Assembly (NCBI GenBank): GCA_030490835.1
Contig: CM059977.1
Span: 15,595,399-15,659,398, forward strand
Direction: 5' to 3'
Source of the DNA: Annona cherimola
Lineage: Eukaryota > Streptophyta > Magnoliopsida > Magnoliales > Annonaceae
DNA: 64,000 bases
The notes under the pieces are model-generated. The model had not been told where the DNA came from. It was given only the letters and a program-made list of their open reading frames with translations, and made no database searches. This document shows, piece after piece, positions 10,729 to 23,497 of the stretch (positions are counted from its first letter, which is position 1; each line of letters starts with the position of its first letter). Both the position numbers and the translations under genes were made by a program.

Positions 10729-13640
10729 TAGAACATTTGTTACAGATATTGCTAAGATGCGAATTAATAACACATGCCCCTTATATAAATGTTTGTACTT
10801 TTACAAACTAAATTTTAGTCAAACAAAGGGAAAATTGAACCTAAACAACTCATTTGAAATGCAAACAAATTTACCACAATGGTCCTAAAAACTTTTGGAA
10901 AATAGTTGAAGTAATTTTTGAAAATATCTATCATCACTTGATTGACTAAGTAATTGACATGGCTATGCACAAGGTATATGTCAACTGTTGGTCTAAAGTT
11001 TAAAGTTAGGTTGAGACATTTATCTTATTTATCTGTTCTCCTAAAATACCTTCTGTCAGTTACTTACTGAGCATCTAATGTAGGTAACATAATTAAAATT
11101 TTTTTTAAATATCCAACACATTGAGTTGGGTTGTACCCATCGACATGATAAACATTATTTATACAATTAGATAAATATGGTCTATTTGAACAATAGTAAT
11201 ATGTAGGCAAGATTTTTTCACAACTTATTCTCACGTGTCTTTTTTTTGAAGATTTTTTGGTAGAGGTCTTTTATTAGGGATTGGAAGCTCACCTACCAAA
11301 GTATTTTATAATTATTTTTTTACATTTTTCTATAAAATTAACCAATCAATTCCTACTAATCTCTTTAGTGTCAGATGTCTCTCGCAGTTTTCAAAATTTA
11401 TCCATTTTTACCTTCTCGAAACTTATCCTTTCGGGCTTCCCCATTCTGAACGATTACCAGTTCTCAAACGGATGTAACTGAAATTGATTAGCTTGCTGAT
11501 GACATAAACCATGGAATAGGACAACGAGCAGCGCGGACGGGACTGATCTGTCGCATCGCAAGGCTGTCTTTCAACAGCTGGTTGTGGGTGGCATCGTCTG
11601 AGAGCAGCACCGTTGATGCAGAGGTGGGGAAGGGAGGATGGGCATCCCCATCTCCTAGTCCTCGTTTGCCTAATAGCTTGATTGGATTGGGCTAGAGGTT
11701 GAGAGGCATGTGCATGTGATGGCAGAGCACCTTAGCACACTTGCAGCTCCAACATAGGCTTTTTTTTTTGTTTTTTGTTTTCCTCTAAGCACTGACCCGG
11801 CACGAGTGAATATGCGAATTGCGTACCATGATTCATGCATACAACGTTCTCAAAAATTGGTCGATCATGTCGTGTGAATGCAGACAATGGGAATCATAGT
11901 ATCACAGTGGGCCTTTTTTTTTATTAAAAAAAAAAAAAAAAAACTCTGTGAGACCTATTATCAAGAGTGGGTTAAAGTGTTCACCAGGGCATTCATTCAA
12001 GTATATTAAAATTCCTCTTTTTGTCTTGGGGAGGCGCGTCGACGGTGCATGCATGAAAACACTGAGGTGGAATAAATGCCAGTTTTATCAAAACTTCCCT
12101 GACAGCAAATGCCACGATTCTCGTGAGATGCGAGTCTGTGAGACTGTGAGTGTGACCCGTGAGGCCGTGACCACTGCAATGCAAATTGGGTGGGACGGAA
12201 AAAAGTAGAGTAACCAGGCATGGGATGGGATGATACTCTTAACCTTTGTTCACAGCTTGGATGGGGGCGAGGACGGAACGAGTTTTTAAGATGGAAGAAA
12301 TGTTTTTATGAGTTAAAAATGTGAAAATGTATTTTGGGATTAAGGGAAGCTGTATTTGAAAATCTTTAAGGATGAAAAAATATTTGTTCGGGAAATGTTA
12401 GATTTTATCTTATTCTTATCTCATCTCCATATGCAACAATAATATTAATAATAATTAATTTCAAATATAATCATACTTTTGCCTACATCTACTACATATA
12501 TGATCTCATATTTACTAAAATGGTGTAGATGACCGTACATTTTACACCTACATTTCAAATATGACAATGCTATTAAGTTCTATTATAAAATTACCCTTAC
12601 CATTTTTTAAAAAAAAACGGACAATGCCTGCGCAGTGCGCACAGGAGTGGTTAAATCGGATTTCATTGAAGTTTTATAATATTTAACCAGAGCAGGCTCT
12701 TTTTATTTTTAGCAGAGGAAATATTATAACTTCACAGCACTTTTGACGTTAGTTCCCATAAATACGTATAGTTATACCTGTACATATGGGTATAAGTTGT
12801 AGCCATATTTAAATTAACCCTAGTAATAACAAAAGTAATATTATTTTCCACTATGGCTGACAATTTCTGCGTACCTTCAGTTCAGGTGCGTCTTCAAGCT
12901 TCAGCTTTATTAGGGATTTTTATTTACGTGTGAAAAAAGATTTGTTTTGGAAGAAAAATGAAAATGCCAGGTAAAAATCTATAGCAGGCATCCCACAGCA
13001 CGTAAATAGTACTTTTTTTTTTTTTTGGTCACTTAAATATTGATCTATCTGGCTTTCTTTCTTCCTATTATTGTTCTGGGCCAGACGGATCGAAGACTCC
13101 TGAACCCAAAGATGTCTCGGAATTCAGTATTGTTAGGCTCCAAGCCAGGTCCAAATCAACAGTGGTGCCAAGGATCAGTCACCTTTGGTCTATGGACACT
13201 TTACCTGTCGTGTGGTTTAGTTCATCCGACTTGCTTTTTCTTCAATCTAAGGCCTTAACGCCAGCCGGCCCCATTCCCAGCAATGTTCATATAAAGCCAT
13301 TTGAGAAGCAAAGTCCTTACTCATCCACCTAATCTCCTCTTTTACGATTTCCGAATGTCCAATGTGCTGTATTGCGCATTAATCATGGTGGGGATCCCTT
13401 GATTATTTTCTTCTGAAAGGTCATCAATTGGCTACGAGTCCCAGACACTGAAAGGTTTTGTGACAATCCAAGTTGCACGAGGCCTCGAATATTCCTACCT
13501 TCTTGCATGCGCATCGAAAGTTCCACTTGAGCCCATCCAATCCCCCACGCTACTCATCTCCCGCCAGGTCCAAACAAGCAAGCGTGCTGTTTCTTTTAAA
13601 CGTCTGAAATTTCCAGAGGAGGAAAACAGAGAGCGTCTAA
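10729..13640. other. Intergenic stretch, no gene seen
   Basis: AT-rich with poly(A/T) tracts near 11768, 11919-11940 and 13012-13026. The small ORFs here (for example 11948-12208 and 13040-13258) show no domain and overlap ORFs on the other strand. A CATATAAAG box near 13289 lies some 350 bp before the germin-like start codon and could only serve it with a long leader. Confidence 0.4.
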
Positions 13641-13644
13641 CACT

Positions 13645-14328
13645 ATGGCAAGCACGAAGAACGTTAACGGCCACTTGGGGAACTTAGCCCTCATCCTCCT
13701 ACAACTCGCATCGCTAAAATTAGCCATTTCCGACCCAGACCCAGTTCAAGATTTTTGTGTTGCTGACACGGAGTCCCCCCAAAAGCTGTTCCTGAACGGC
13801 GCACCCTGCATCGACCCTGCGCTCGCTGTATCGGCCCACTTCAAGACCTCGTCCTTAGCCTCTCAAGGCAACACTCGAGCCAACCCCTTCGGCTTCAATG
13901 TCACCCTCACCAATGCCAAGAACCTGCCTGGCTCCAACACCCAAGGCCTGGCCATGGCCCGAATCGACGTCGCCCCGCGCGGCCTCGTGCCCCCGCACTC
14001 CCACCCTCGAGCTTCAGAGATCACCACCGTCCTCACCGGCACGCTTCTGGTTGGCTTCGTGGACACCTCCAACCGGTATTTCACCAAGCAGCTGTTGCCG
14101 GGCGAGTCGTTTGTCTTCCCCAAAGCCATGATACACTTCCTCTATAACCTCCACTCCACCTTACCAGCGCTCGCCATATCCGGCCTCAACAGCCAGAATC
14201 CTGGGGCGCAGCTAGCTGCGCTTGCCACATTCGCGTCGAAGCCCGCCATACCCGATGAGGTTCTCAAAATAGCGTTCCAGATTTCGGAGCAGGAAGTCTT
14301 GCGCATCAGGAAGAACCTTGGTGGTTGA
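13645..14328 (+). CDS. Germin-like protein (cupin), apoplastic
   Basis: A single exon of 227 residues, the usual germin-like size. A hydrophobic leader (residues about 11-28, LGNLALILLQLASLKLAIS) looks like a secretory signal, with the mature protein starting near SDPDPVQDFCVAD. Cys38 and Cys55 match the conserved disulfide pair. The first cupin motif at residues about 113-138 has His118, His120 and Glu125 (PPHSHPRASE). The second has His164 in FPKAMIHFLYN, so all four expected manganese ligands are present. An N-glycosylation sequon NVT is at residue 85. Germin-like proteins are wall-associated hexamers, some with superoxide dismutase or oxalate oxidase activity; which one applies cannot be told from sequence. 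The C-terminal ISEQEVLRIRKNLGG is typical. The nearest genes are unrelated. Confidence 0.95.
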   Translation: MASTKNVNGHLGNLALILLQLASLKLAISDPDPVQDFCVADTESPQKLFLNGAPCIDPALAVSAHFKTSSLASQGNTRANPFGFNVTLTNAKNLPGSNTQGLAMARIDVAPRGLVPPHSHPRASEITTVLTGTLLVGFVDTSNRYFTKQLLPGESFVFPKAMIHFLYNLHSTLPALAISGLNSQNPGAQLAALATFASKPAIPDEVLKIAFQISEQEVLRIRKNLGG

Positions 14329-14364
14329 TTCTCTTCTTATTTGGTCCTGTGAACTCGTAACAAT

Positions 14365-14370
14365 AATAAA
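14365..14370 (+). terminator. Poly(A) signal of the germin-like gene
   Basis: AATAAA lies 37 bp after the stop codon, followed by a short (GATTG)n repeat at about 14380-14404. Confidence 0.5.
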
Positions 14371-14515
14371 CCGTTTCTAGTTGATTGGATTGGATTGGAT
14401 TGGATGGCGATGAGCGTTCTATGAAACCTGTTACCGCTGTAACCTACCGGCTAGCTCGTGCTAGCTAAGAAATCAGAAGCTAGTAACATTCTACTTCTTC
14501 GTCTTATTCATTAAT

Positions 14516-14572
14516 AAGATGGTATTTAACTGTTCTATCAAAAAAAAAAAAAAGAAAGATGGTATTTAACTG
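14516..14572 (+). mobile_element. Ultra-short retroposon scar with 17-bp target duplication
   Basis: A perfect 17-bp direct repeat, AAGATGGTATTTAACTG at 14516-14532 and 14556-14572, brackets a 23-bp insert made of TTCTATC, an A run and GA residues. This is what target-primed insertion of an almost completely 5'-truncated element leaves. The ATCAAAA junction resembles the 3' end of the SINE family found at 46743-47044. Confidence 0.65.
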
Positions 14573-14829
14573 GAGAATCAACTATCGATATATCGGCGGA
14601 GATTGAGAAAGTTCATAAACAGTGGCATATTAACGAATGAATCGCACGAGGGTAGCAGTGGGCCTGATCGATCCCTTAATTCAATAATTGTGAATAAAAT
14701 CTGTATTGATCAGTTGTTTCTTTGTTATGAGGTGTTGGGAATATTTAATTTAATTATTTGAATTATGACTTGTAATTTGTTATGTTCCACCTGCAGTCAA
14801 CTATAGTAAATTTAACTTTTAGACATTGT

Positions 14830-15106
14830 GGGTGTGTTTGATTTGACATAGAAATTTTTCAATAAAAACTTTTTACTTTTCATAATTATTATATTTTTAA
14901 AGTATTTCTTTATATTTTTCTATATAGATTATCCTACTTTTTAATTATTTTCACACAACTACTCATACAACTAACCAATATATTTTAATTTTATTATCTT
15001 TAAACTTCATTATTATCCCTATCATATTATATCGTTTCTATCAATTTAAATACTTTTGTACTAAAAATTTTTTATCAAAAAGTTTTATCCCCAATTAAAG
15101 ACACCC
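14830..15106. mobile_element. Tourist/PIF-Harbinger-like MITE, copy 2
   Basis: It starts GGGTGTGTTTGA and ends AAAGACACCC, with TGT on both flanks. Interior blocks match the family (TATCCTACTTTTTAATTATTTTCACACAACTA, here cited in part). Confidence 0.75.
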
Positions 15107-18100
15107 TGTGTTTGTGTTGTTGTAATGCAAATTTATTAATTGAATGTGATGGTTTTCATGCATTATATGCAGTGATTTCCAATAGGTTATACTCAAGCTT
15201 AAGATTAGAGGGAAAGCCTTGATTTTAGGTTTGGGTTAATCTAGTTGGTATGAGGGTATTTCCATATATGAAGACATTGAAACAAAGAACATGTTGTCAA
15301 AATTTTAAATTTTTTGTTTTTTGTTTTTCTTTTTGAGAGTACGAAAATAATGGTTGAACTTGTACTTATTGTTTTTTATTGGTTGACAAATGATGTCAGA
15401 GAATAACTTCCTTGAGAGTAATTAGCAAATGAAAAAACACTTAGCATTGAGCGGCATTGACATGTGCTAGGAGAGCTCTATTTAATGTCGATGAGTTGGA
15501 CCAAATGCTAGAGTGAGTTGCCAAAGTCAGAAATGAGTCAAGAAACCATCAAATGAGATATGCTTTTGTGGTTTAAGTTATTACAAAAAAAATATGACTA
15601 ACCTCAGTGTATATGTCATGAAGATTGAAGAGAAGTAATCATAGAGAGATGTTAAAAACATTCTATGTACAGATATTCTTCTAAGTCCCAACTAATCTCC
15701 CTAGAGAAAAAAAGTGTAGAGATTCCTATAGAGGTGGTAGAGCAAACTAGACGTGAAGTGATGGTTCTATAGCCCGTTCCTTAGAGATAGTTGAAGATGA
15801 TAATTAGCAAGAAAGTGACCTATTTATAAATCAGATGAAGACACAAAGTGGACTAAGGAGCCTTTTACTCAGGAGGAGAGGCAAAATGAGCCTATGTAGC
15901 TCTAGAGTTGTACGGTGAAATAAGCATATCCACCGTGAGTCTTCCCTTCATAGTTCCAAAGAATTGTTAATATGAAATTATTTGCAACTTTTGCACAAGA
16001 GAACTGTGTCATTTAACTATAGTGTCATAGAAGAAACCAAAGAAAATAAAAAAGACTAGGTTCTTTTAAGATTTAGTAAATAAGCTTGCATTGAGTTGTA
16101 TAGAATATAAACCATTTTATGTGTTGGATGATGTTTTATTTCAGTAAATGAATGTTGATTACTATTTTTTTGAGATGATGGCCATGCTGAGTATGATATG
16201 TTTTTTTATTTCTATCATGGCTTCTCAGGGAAATCTTTCTCTAACAACTAGCTAGCTTTTAGTGAAAAAATTGTTGTAAAGTACTACCACCACGATTATG
16301 ACCTTGGCGTCGTGGCTAAGGCACAAAAGTGTTTCTTCCATTAGAGTCCTGGAGATTATATTGCAGATCCAAAAGTTATTAATGGCATAATCTAACATTG
16401 GTTCCCGTACTTTTCAGTCTTTTTCGAGGAGTTGGAGCAAGGTTAAGTTAGTCACCTCAACTTGGCTATTAACTTGTGATAGAGTTACCAATACTAATTT
16501 GTGTCGGATGATATATCTATGACAGTAACAATCATCAACCATTGTCAAAGGCATATAAGGCAGATTAATTTTTTATATTACAAAGCAAGCTAAATTTTCA
16601 AATGATGTTTAGTTGCAAAAAGTGATCACGATTGCGATGTCAATCTTGAATTGGATTTGAGGCTTGGCTTTAGCCTACTTGGTGAAATAATCGACTGAAT
16701 GGAGAGTATGGAACGTACAGCAAGGTTGGTCTTGGCTCTATGTGAATGTATCAATCCCTTTCCTAAATTATTTTTTTTAATCGTCTGGATTTTTAAATAG
16801 TTTAAAAGATGCATTCTTTTACCTGCACATTGTGACCAACCTACATTCATCCGGCAATGCAAATCCAAATATGCAAGCAATGATTTTAAAAGACATGCCG
16901 CCAACTAACCATAACTAAACCAGCAAATCACGAATGTATCCACATCATGCAATCCTTTTTTCTTTTTTCTTTTTTTTTAAATAATTTTATTTTATTTGCC
17001 TTTTGGTAACCTAATTGGCCGTGTTGGTTGGCTTGCTGTTTTTAATGCTACGCGTCACAAGAAGCAGATCAGATGGATGGGCAGTTCCACTTCCATCACC
17101 AGCAACCATTTTTGTTAATTTAAATATAAATTGGACCACTCTGGCAACTTTGGCTTTGTATGGTGCAGTTGGGTCAAGAACATAGTAGTAGTCATTGAAT
17201 TAATGATATGGAGCATCCACCACCAATTTGAGCTGTCGAGTACAACTTTTTTTAACTGTAAATTAAATCCTATCACTTGAGTCTTTACAGAATACATCCT
17301 TCAAGTCTAAAAAAATTACAAAACGAACCCTAATGTCAATATTTGTGGACAGCTTTAGCAATAAAACGAGCCGGATGCAGTTTTTAATCTCCTGAAACTA
17401 TTTTCGCGACCACTTTTTAGTCATTTCAAAATTGACACTTTAGGTTCCATAAAAAAACACACACACACACACACTTTAGGGCTTGTTCCGGAGGTTATGA
17501 TTGGACAAAGTGAGATGAAATAAGGAGGAGATGACTGTTGTATATGGAGAAATAAGTAATTATATGGAATATGAAAAAAGTAATATTTCAAATAAAAATA
17601 AGGTTATTATGCATCAAAAATAAAAAATTGCACTGAGAGTGAAAAATTCTATCTCATTCACGTCCGATTTCATCTAATTGTGTGCGTGTGCTCTTACTAG
17701 GTCCTAAAATTGTGCCATGACCATTTATGTATTGTGGCTTTACTTTGCAACATTTTAAACTTACAGGGTTGTTTCATAAATACCAAAATCATGGTTCTAA
17801 TTTACAATTAACTAAAATCATATGTCCATTTTGCAAAAGAAGCCCCATTAAAACTTAATTGAGCAGTTGAGATGAATGAAGACGCATCCGAACGATAATT
17901 CATTAATTTGTGGCCTGGCTTCTAGAACAAAATTTCATACTCGGTCGTAGAACAAAATTTCATACTCGGTGGCTCTCGAGGACGAGACGAGGGGTTTGGT
18001 GGTGGTCTACGCAGTCGTAAACCACCTGAAACTTCGCGGGACTTCTCGGTTCGGACGCGGTCACGCCTCACGCGGATTTGTTATTTGAGTGCATTTTTTT

Positions 18101-21020
18101 AAGATTTCAATAATATTATTTTTATTAAATCTAAACAGTAATTTTTCTTGTCCAGTTCTTTTAGGCGCAAATTTATTTTATTTTCGAGATGTGGAATCAA
18201 CAAAATTATAAAGTTAGAGAGGCAAATATGAAAAAAACCGCATGGATCCTTAATTTTTTTAATTGAATTTTTTTAAAAAATAAAATTTTTCAATATTCTA
18301 GAGTATTCCTGTATTCTTATATTATATTAAAAAAATTTATATTTTCTGTTAAGGTTAAATAGGTCAATTTCAAGTCCCTACGAATTCAGAAATTGTCAAT
18401 ATAAATACCTTTAATATGACTTTCTCGTATTAAAATTCATTCAAAAAATGACTTTAAAATATGAAAATTCGAGAAATATTTTTTAAAGATAATTTCCTAA
18501 TTTAAAGATATTTCTATATTGTCTATTATAATATGGAAAAAATTAATTTTAATTTAGTATTCTGAGAATGTTCAAAGTATTAACGAAACCAAATTAAAAA
18601 ATATTAAAAGACTATTTTAAAATAAAAATGATCTTTAGGGAATTTTATTTTATTTTATGTTATAACACGTCATAATTCTGTTTACAAATATTGTTGAAAT
18701 TTCAATGTTCCAAAGAAATAAAATTAAATTATTTAATGTGAGAAAAGTAATTCCAAAATTATTAATCATAAAAATTTCTAAAACATGACGAACACCAAAA
18801 TTAGTTTATTTAGTTTGAGAAATTTTTTTAGAAAATAAAAATTATACTTTAAGGTATTTAATTATATATTTATATTAATACGATATTAGAAAATAAAATT
18901 TTATTTAATTAAAATTAAAATTTTCAAAATACCACCAACGCCAATGGATTATTTTGAACATTCCAACGATAACTAGTGTTAAGGATTAATGTTCTAATCT
19001 TATAATAGAAAATACAATAAAACAATTTAAAATATACAAATTAAAAAAATTCTTCACGTTAGATAGATTAGTTTCAGACATTTCAATTTTCGAAATTTAC
19101 GTAATTAAAAAGTTATTATGTATTATAATAAAATATAAAAAATTTACTTAAAAGATCATTTTGCTTTTTATTTTTGAAAATATTTCTTAGATTAATATGT
19201 CGATATGATGTCTTTAATATTTTCAAAATTCTCAACACAGCTAATATTAAAAATTAATTGTTAATTTTACTATAGAAAATTGCCGGCCATCAAAATGAAA
19301 ATCGGCAAGCAGAATTAGCGGCTTTGATCACCGAACATGGGCTGCAAATGTAAAGATTCAGTTTTAGAGAATTTATTTTGGAAAATATCCAGTTTTTAGA
19401 GAATACTTTCGCTAACACCTCATCAATGTTTTCTTTGTGACTAAGCAAAGCAACCCACTCTTCTTCAGTCGTGCGAGTTAGGACGGTGTGTGTCTGGCCA
19501 GTGTCCAAGCCGCCCACTCGCCCCCGCCCCATGTATACTTTCCACGTTGTGGTCCTGGAAACTTCGTCTCCGCTCTCCACCCGCACCGCAGGGCTGGCAC
19601 GTGGTCACATGGAGATGCAGGAGACCGCGGGCTCGGCGCGAAATACCAGCTGGTCACAGCTGGCTGGCGGCCCATCTCGCCAGCTGTCCTACTATCAGTG
19701 GTGGTATATTCCAAAAATTCCATCACCCTATCGTCGGGTCTCGGACCTCGGGTCTCTACCCACAATGGAAGTGCTCTGATTCCGGGCGTGCCCGAGGTCT
19801 CTTTGGCAATCAAGTTGGAGAAAACAACTTTCCGACGTCTGCCTCCGGGCATGTTTTAAGAAATAATTTAATTATTTAATTATTTAAATATTATATTTTT
19901 TGTTTTTATCCTGATGTATTTGGTAAAGTATGTGAAGGAATTTTATGTTGTAAATACTCACATGCCAGGAGGAAAATCAATTAAAAAACCCACATCGGGG
20001 GGATCCACTAAGGGAGGAGGAGAGTTGAACCTGCCTGGTGGCTTATTTATTAATGCTTCAACTCTTTCATGTCACATTATTCTCATAATTTTCTTAAGTT
20101 TTCTCTTATCATTTTCCACTAACGTTATTAAATGCACCCTATATCGCAATCGTTTTTTCATATAAATAACATGTTTATGCACTTTATCTCTCTAATATCA
20201 TACTAGCTACATACTTTTTAAAAATATTAATATTTCTTCACTTTTTTCACCCGCCGGCCCAACCAGGATGCCAAACTGACCCAAAGCCGTTCGTATATCA
20301 CGCAAGCCATTATCGGCCTTCTAGTGAGACCTGCCCGAGACTGCTCTTCATCTCCACCGTCCATTCCACTAATAAACGCGAAAATCCAGCCGAATTCGAC
20401 TTCGAGCTGCAAAAGCACGTGGATTGCTCCCGACATAACCGTTCCTCCGACGATCACTCTAAACACCCAGAGTTTCTCAATACTCTAATACAAGTGGATA
20501 TACAGCGACAGATATTTCAATTTAAAAACTTCGTTTCCGAAAAGATAAAACTTTGGCGCTCTAATGTACATGATTCACATTACACACGAGTCATCCATCC
20601 AAAATTCGGCTTACAAGAAAATAATTGATATAGTCTAACTTAATCATAACTGTCCACAAACCCGAAGCCGGAGCTTGATGGGTGTCCGCTGTCCACGTCG
20701 AGTGTGACATTTTGACGCGTGTGCATGAAGCAGGGAAAGCTGGCAAAGCACGTTAAGATAAATGGGAAGATTTAAAAAGGAAAAAAAAAACAAAAAAAAA
20801 AAAAAACGAAGAAACGGGATTCCTTTACCTAGAGACAAGCAGGAGACGTATAATATCTAATCATACGAAGGAACAAACGAATGGGAGGGATTGGGAGATG
20901 GGGTGAAAACCAGGAGGAAAAAAAAAGGTATAGGAAAGAAAATTTCCCTTCTCTCTCGAACCATTCAAACCTCTGTAAAAACTCCAGAATGCAAATTTCA
21001 AACGCGCAGACAGAGAACGC
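15107..21020. other. Long intergenic region
   Basis: Mostly AT-rich. 18090-19270 is particularly so and is full of short AATTTT-type repeats. A GC-rich island at about 19450-19860 has overlapping ORFs of 98-129 codons in several frames on both strands, none with a domain. A (CA)n tract lies at about 17458-17474. No gene is supported. Confidence 0.4.
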
Positions 21021-21027
21021 GTCTCTC

Positions 21028-21035
21028 TTATAAAA
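21028..21035 (+). promoter_or_regulatory. TATA box of the GATL gene
   Basis: TTATAAAA sits about 190 bp upstream of the GATL start codon, in a good position for transcription to begin near 21060 and give a leader of about 160 bp. It is flanked by CT-rich sequence. Confidence 0.6.
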
Positions 21036-21222
21036 CAGAGCAAGGGAAACCGCGTCGGAGTCGCTCTTCGGCTCCCTTCATTTCCCTTCCTCGGTCCTTT
21101 TCTGGACCGTTTTTCCGTGTCCAAGCGAATCTGCTCTCTCTCGTATAACAACATCAGAGACGAGAGACGCCGCATTCCCTCAGACAAACCACCACGGAAC
21201 AGGCCAAGCGCAATCAATCATC

Positions 21223-22275
21223 ATGTCTTCGTGTTCCTTCCCAGCGTTCCTCTTCCTACTCCTCGCGTTCTCTCCGTCTCTCTCTGAAGCAGTTCGCTCT
21301 CTTCCCCTCGCCTCCGAGAATGCCATCCGTCTCCCAGGAGGATTCGCCGAAGCGCCCGAGTACCGTAATGGCCTCGGATGCGCGGCCCCTCCCGCCAGCG
21401 GCACGTGCGACCCATCGCGCGTGCACATCGCGATGACTCTTGATCAGCACTACCTCCGCGGCTCAATGGCCGCCGTCCATTCCGTCCTCAAGCACGCCTC
21501 GTGCCCGGAGAACGTCTTTCTCCACTTCGTCGCGACAGACAGCGACATCGGTCCTCTCCGCGATGTCGTGCGGTCGACATTCCCTTCCCTTGCTTTCAAG
21601 ATCTACCGATTCGACGGGGAGCCCGTGAAGAAGCTCATCTCGTCCTCCGTCCGTCGGGCGCTGGAGAACCCCCTCAACTACGCACGCAACTATCTCGCCG
21701 ACGTGCTCGACCCCTGCGTGAAGCGTGTCATCTACCTCGACTCCGACCTCGTGGTCGTCGACGACATCGGACGGCTGTGGAGCACGCCGCTGAGAGGGTC
21801 GAGGACGGTGGCGGCGCCTGAGTACTGCCGTGCCAACTTCTCCAAGTACTTCACGGAGTCGTTCTGGTCAGACCCGGCGATGGGGAGGAAGGTGTTCGAA
21901 GGGAGGAGCAGGAGGCCGTGCTACTTCAACACGGGCGTGATGGTGATCGATCTGGAGAGGTGGAGGGCTGGGAACTATAGGGAGAAGATCGAGGTGTGGA
22001 TGGAAGTGCAGAAGCAGAAGAGAATCTACGACCTTGGGTCGCTTCCCCCCTTCCTTCTGGTGTTTGGCGGCGACTTGGAGCCGGTGGAGCACCGATGGAA
22101 TCAGCACGGATTGGGTGGTGATAACGTGGTGGGGAGCTGCCGGCCGTTGCATCGGGGCCCTGTGAGCCTGTTGCACTGGAGCGGGAAGGGGAAGCCGTGG
22201 GCGAGGATCGATGCAGGGGCGCCGTGTCAATTGGATAACCTCTGGGCGCCATACGATCTCTACTTGCGATCATGA
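21223..22275 (+). CDS. Galacturonosyltransferase-like (GATL) GT8 glycosyltransferase, PARVUS-type
   Basis: An intron-less 350-residue gene, the normal GATL length and structure. An N-terminal hydrophobic segment (residues about 5-24) is a signal peptide rather than a GAUT-type anchor. The GT8 fold begins near [22 protein letters not shown] (residues 67-88, shown here in part). The metal- and nucleotide-sugar-binding DXD motif is D173-S-D175 in VIYLDSD. Also present are [10 protein letters not shown] (235-244), [10 protein letters not shown] (291-300) and the closing [10 protein letters not shown] (317-326). These residues are all conserved in the family. GATLs act in the secretory pathway in making xylan reducing ends or pectin. 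By memory the sequence is close to PARVUS/GATL1, but the exact subgroup is not certain. Codon use is GC-rich. Confidence 0.95.
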   Translation: MSSCSFPAFLFLLLAFSPSLSEAVRSLPLASENAIRLPGGFAEAPEYRNGLGCAAPPASGTCDPSRVHIAMTLDQHYLRGSMAAVHSVLKHASCPENVFLHFVATDSDIGPLRDVVRSTFPSLAFKIYRFDGEPVKKLISSSVRRALENPLNYARNYLADVLDPCVKRVIYLDSDLVVVDDIGRLWSTPLRGSRTVAAPEYCRANFSKYFTESFWSDPAMGRKVFEGRSRRPCYFNTGVMVIDLERWRAGNYREKIEVWMEVQKQKRIYDLGSLPPFLLVFGGDLEPVEHRWNQHGLGGDNVVGSCRPLHRGPVSLLHWSGKGKPWARIDAGAPCQLDNLWAPYDLYLRS

Positions 22276-22450
22276 ACGGTGGTTTTATTCCATTCATTCC
22301 ATTGATTCATTCTTCACGGATATTGAGTCATTCTTCACGATTGGTTGTACATAGCGCAGCTGGTAGAAGGAGGGACGATTCCATTTTTTTCTTTTCTTTT
22401 CTTTTTTCGGGTTGGGGGGTGGAGGCCATTTTCTGTCGGGCCTTTTGTTG

Positions 22451-22480
22451 GACGGATGGACGGACGGACGGACGGACGGT
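22451..22480. repeat. (GGAC)n microsatellite in the GATL 3' flank
   Basis: GGACGGATGGACGGACGGAC continues as GGAC units, following a CTTTT-rich tract at about 22386-22408. It probably lies in the 3' untranslated region. Confidence 0.75.
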
Positions 22481-23247
22481 GATGATTCATTTTTCCCAAC
22501 TCGTGTTGGGTGAAAGTATGGATTAACGGTCTTGATGACTGTGAATAATGAAATTTCATGAAATTCTTTTTCCCACGTCGTCTATTTCCTTGTGTTTCTA
22601 TGATCTGGACAGCGTTGAATCTTGTTAAGCTATTTTGTTATTATTATTATTTTTGATATATATACTTTTGACAAATGGCCAGCTGGGGGAGAAAGCAACA
22701 AGATCATGGCCTCATCATTTTAATATTTCTTTTCATTCGGTGTAGTCGCTAAATAAAAAATTGTTGGTAAAAATGGTCGACTTTGGGTGCAACGGCAATT
22801 AACCCTTGTATAGAATGAGCAAAGCGTTAGTTGAATACAATGGATGCATTAAATTATAGAGTTTATTAATAGTTAGCTGATGTAGTGCAAGTTTCACGGT
22901 CGCCAACAACCGCGAAGCAAAGAATCACGAGCGGAAATATAACAAACTCTCTCTTTATTTTTTAAATATATTCTTGACAGCCACATCTTGACATTACAAT
23001 TACAATGGAGTACATTCATGCTTTCATAGAATGAAGAAAAATTTCTTATGAACTTTCACTCCATAAGGAAATTATATATAAAGCCTCGACAATAGGGAAA
23101 AACTTTTAAAAACCCTCATTTCAGAGGGAAAGCATATAGAATTTTTCCTATGCAGCGGAAGAGACTTGAATGCTGGCCCATCACCACTGCATGTAGGCTT
23201 TTATGCCTTTTTTTTTTGTATTAAAGATGGTTTAGATCCGATATGTA
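22481..23247. other. GATL 3' flank, no gene seen
   Basis: AT-rich with no supported coding exon. The GATL transcript probably ends in the first 100 bases. Confidence 0.4.
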
Positions 23248-23497
23248 GGGCATGTTTAATTTTTCAAAGCAAATTTTTTTACTATTTATAATTATCATAT
23301 TTTAAAATGACTTCTTCACATTTTTTATACAATTATTTTTACACAATTACTTATATAATTAATTTATCTTTTTTTTTTTTTTACAAAACTAATTTATCTT
23401 TTTTAATTTCGTTTTTTTTTCCTTCGTTGTTACGTTTACCGTATCTTTTAGGCCAAAACTTTTAATTCAAAAGTTCGGTCACTTTCCAAACAACCTC
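23248..23497. mobile_element. Tourist/PIF-Harbinger-like MITE, copy 3 (degenerate)
   Basis: It starts GGGCATGTTTAATTTTTC and ends CCAAACAACCTC, diverged versions of the family ends. It has the family interior TTTTTTACTATTTATAATTAT and CCGTATCTTTTAGGC, and an expanded T tract near 23371-23384. Confidence 0.55.

Noticed and set aside
13863..14131. ORFs antisense to or out of frame with the germin-like gene
   Set aside because: They are shadows of a GC-rich coding exon. The cupin reading frame is unambiguous.
19450..19879. Cluster of 98-129-codon ORFs on both strands
   Set aside because: A GC-rich island naturally keeps many frames open. The frames overlap fully and none has a domain or signal.
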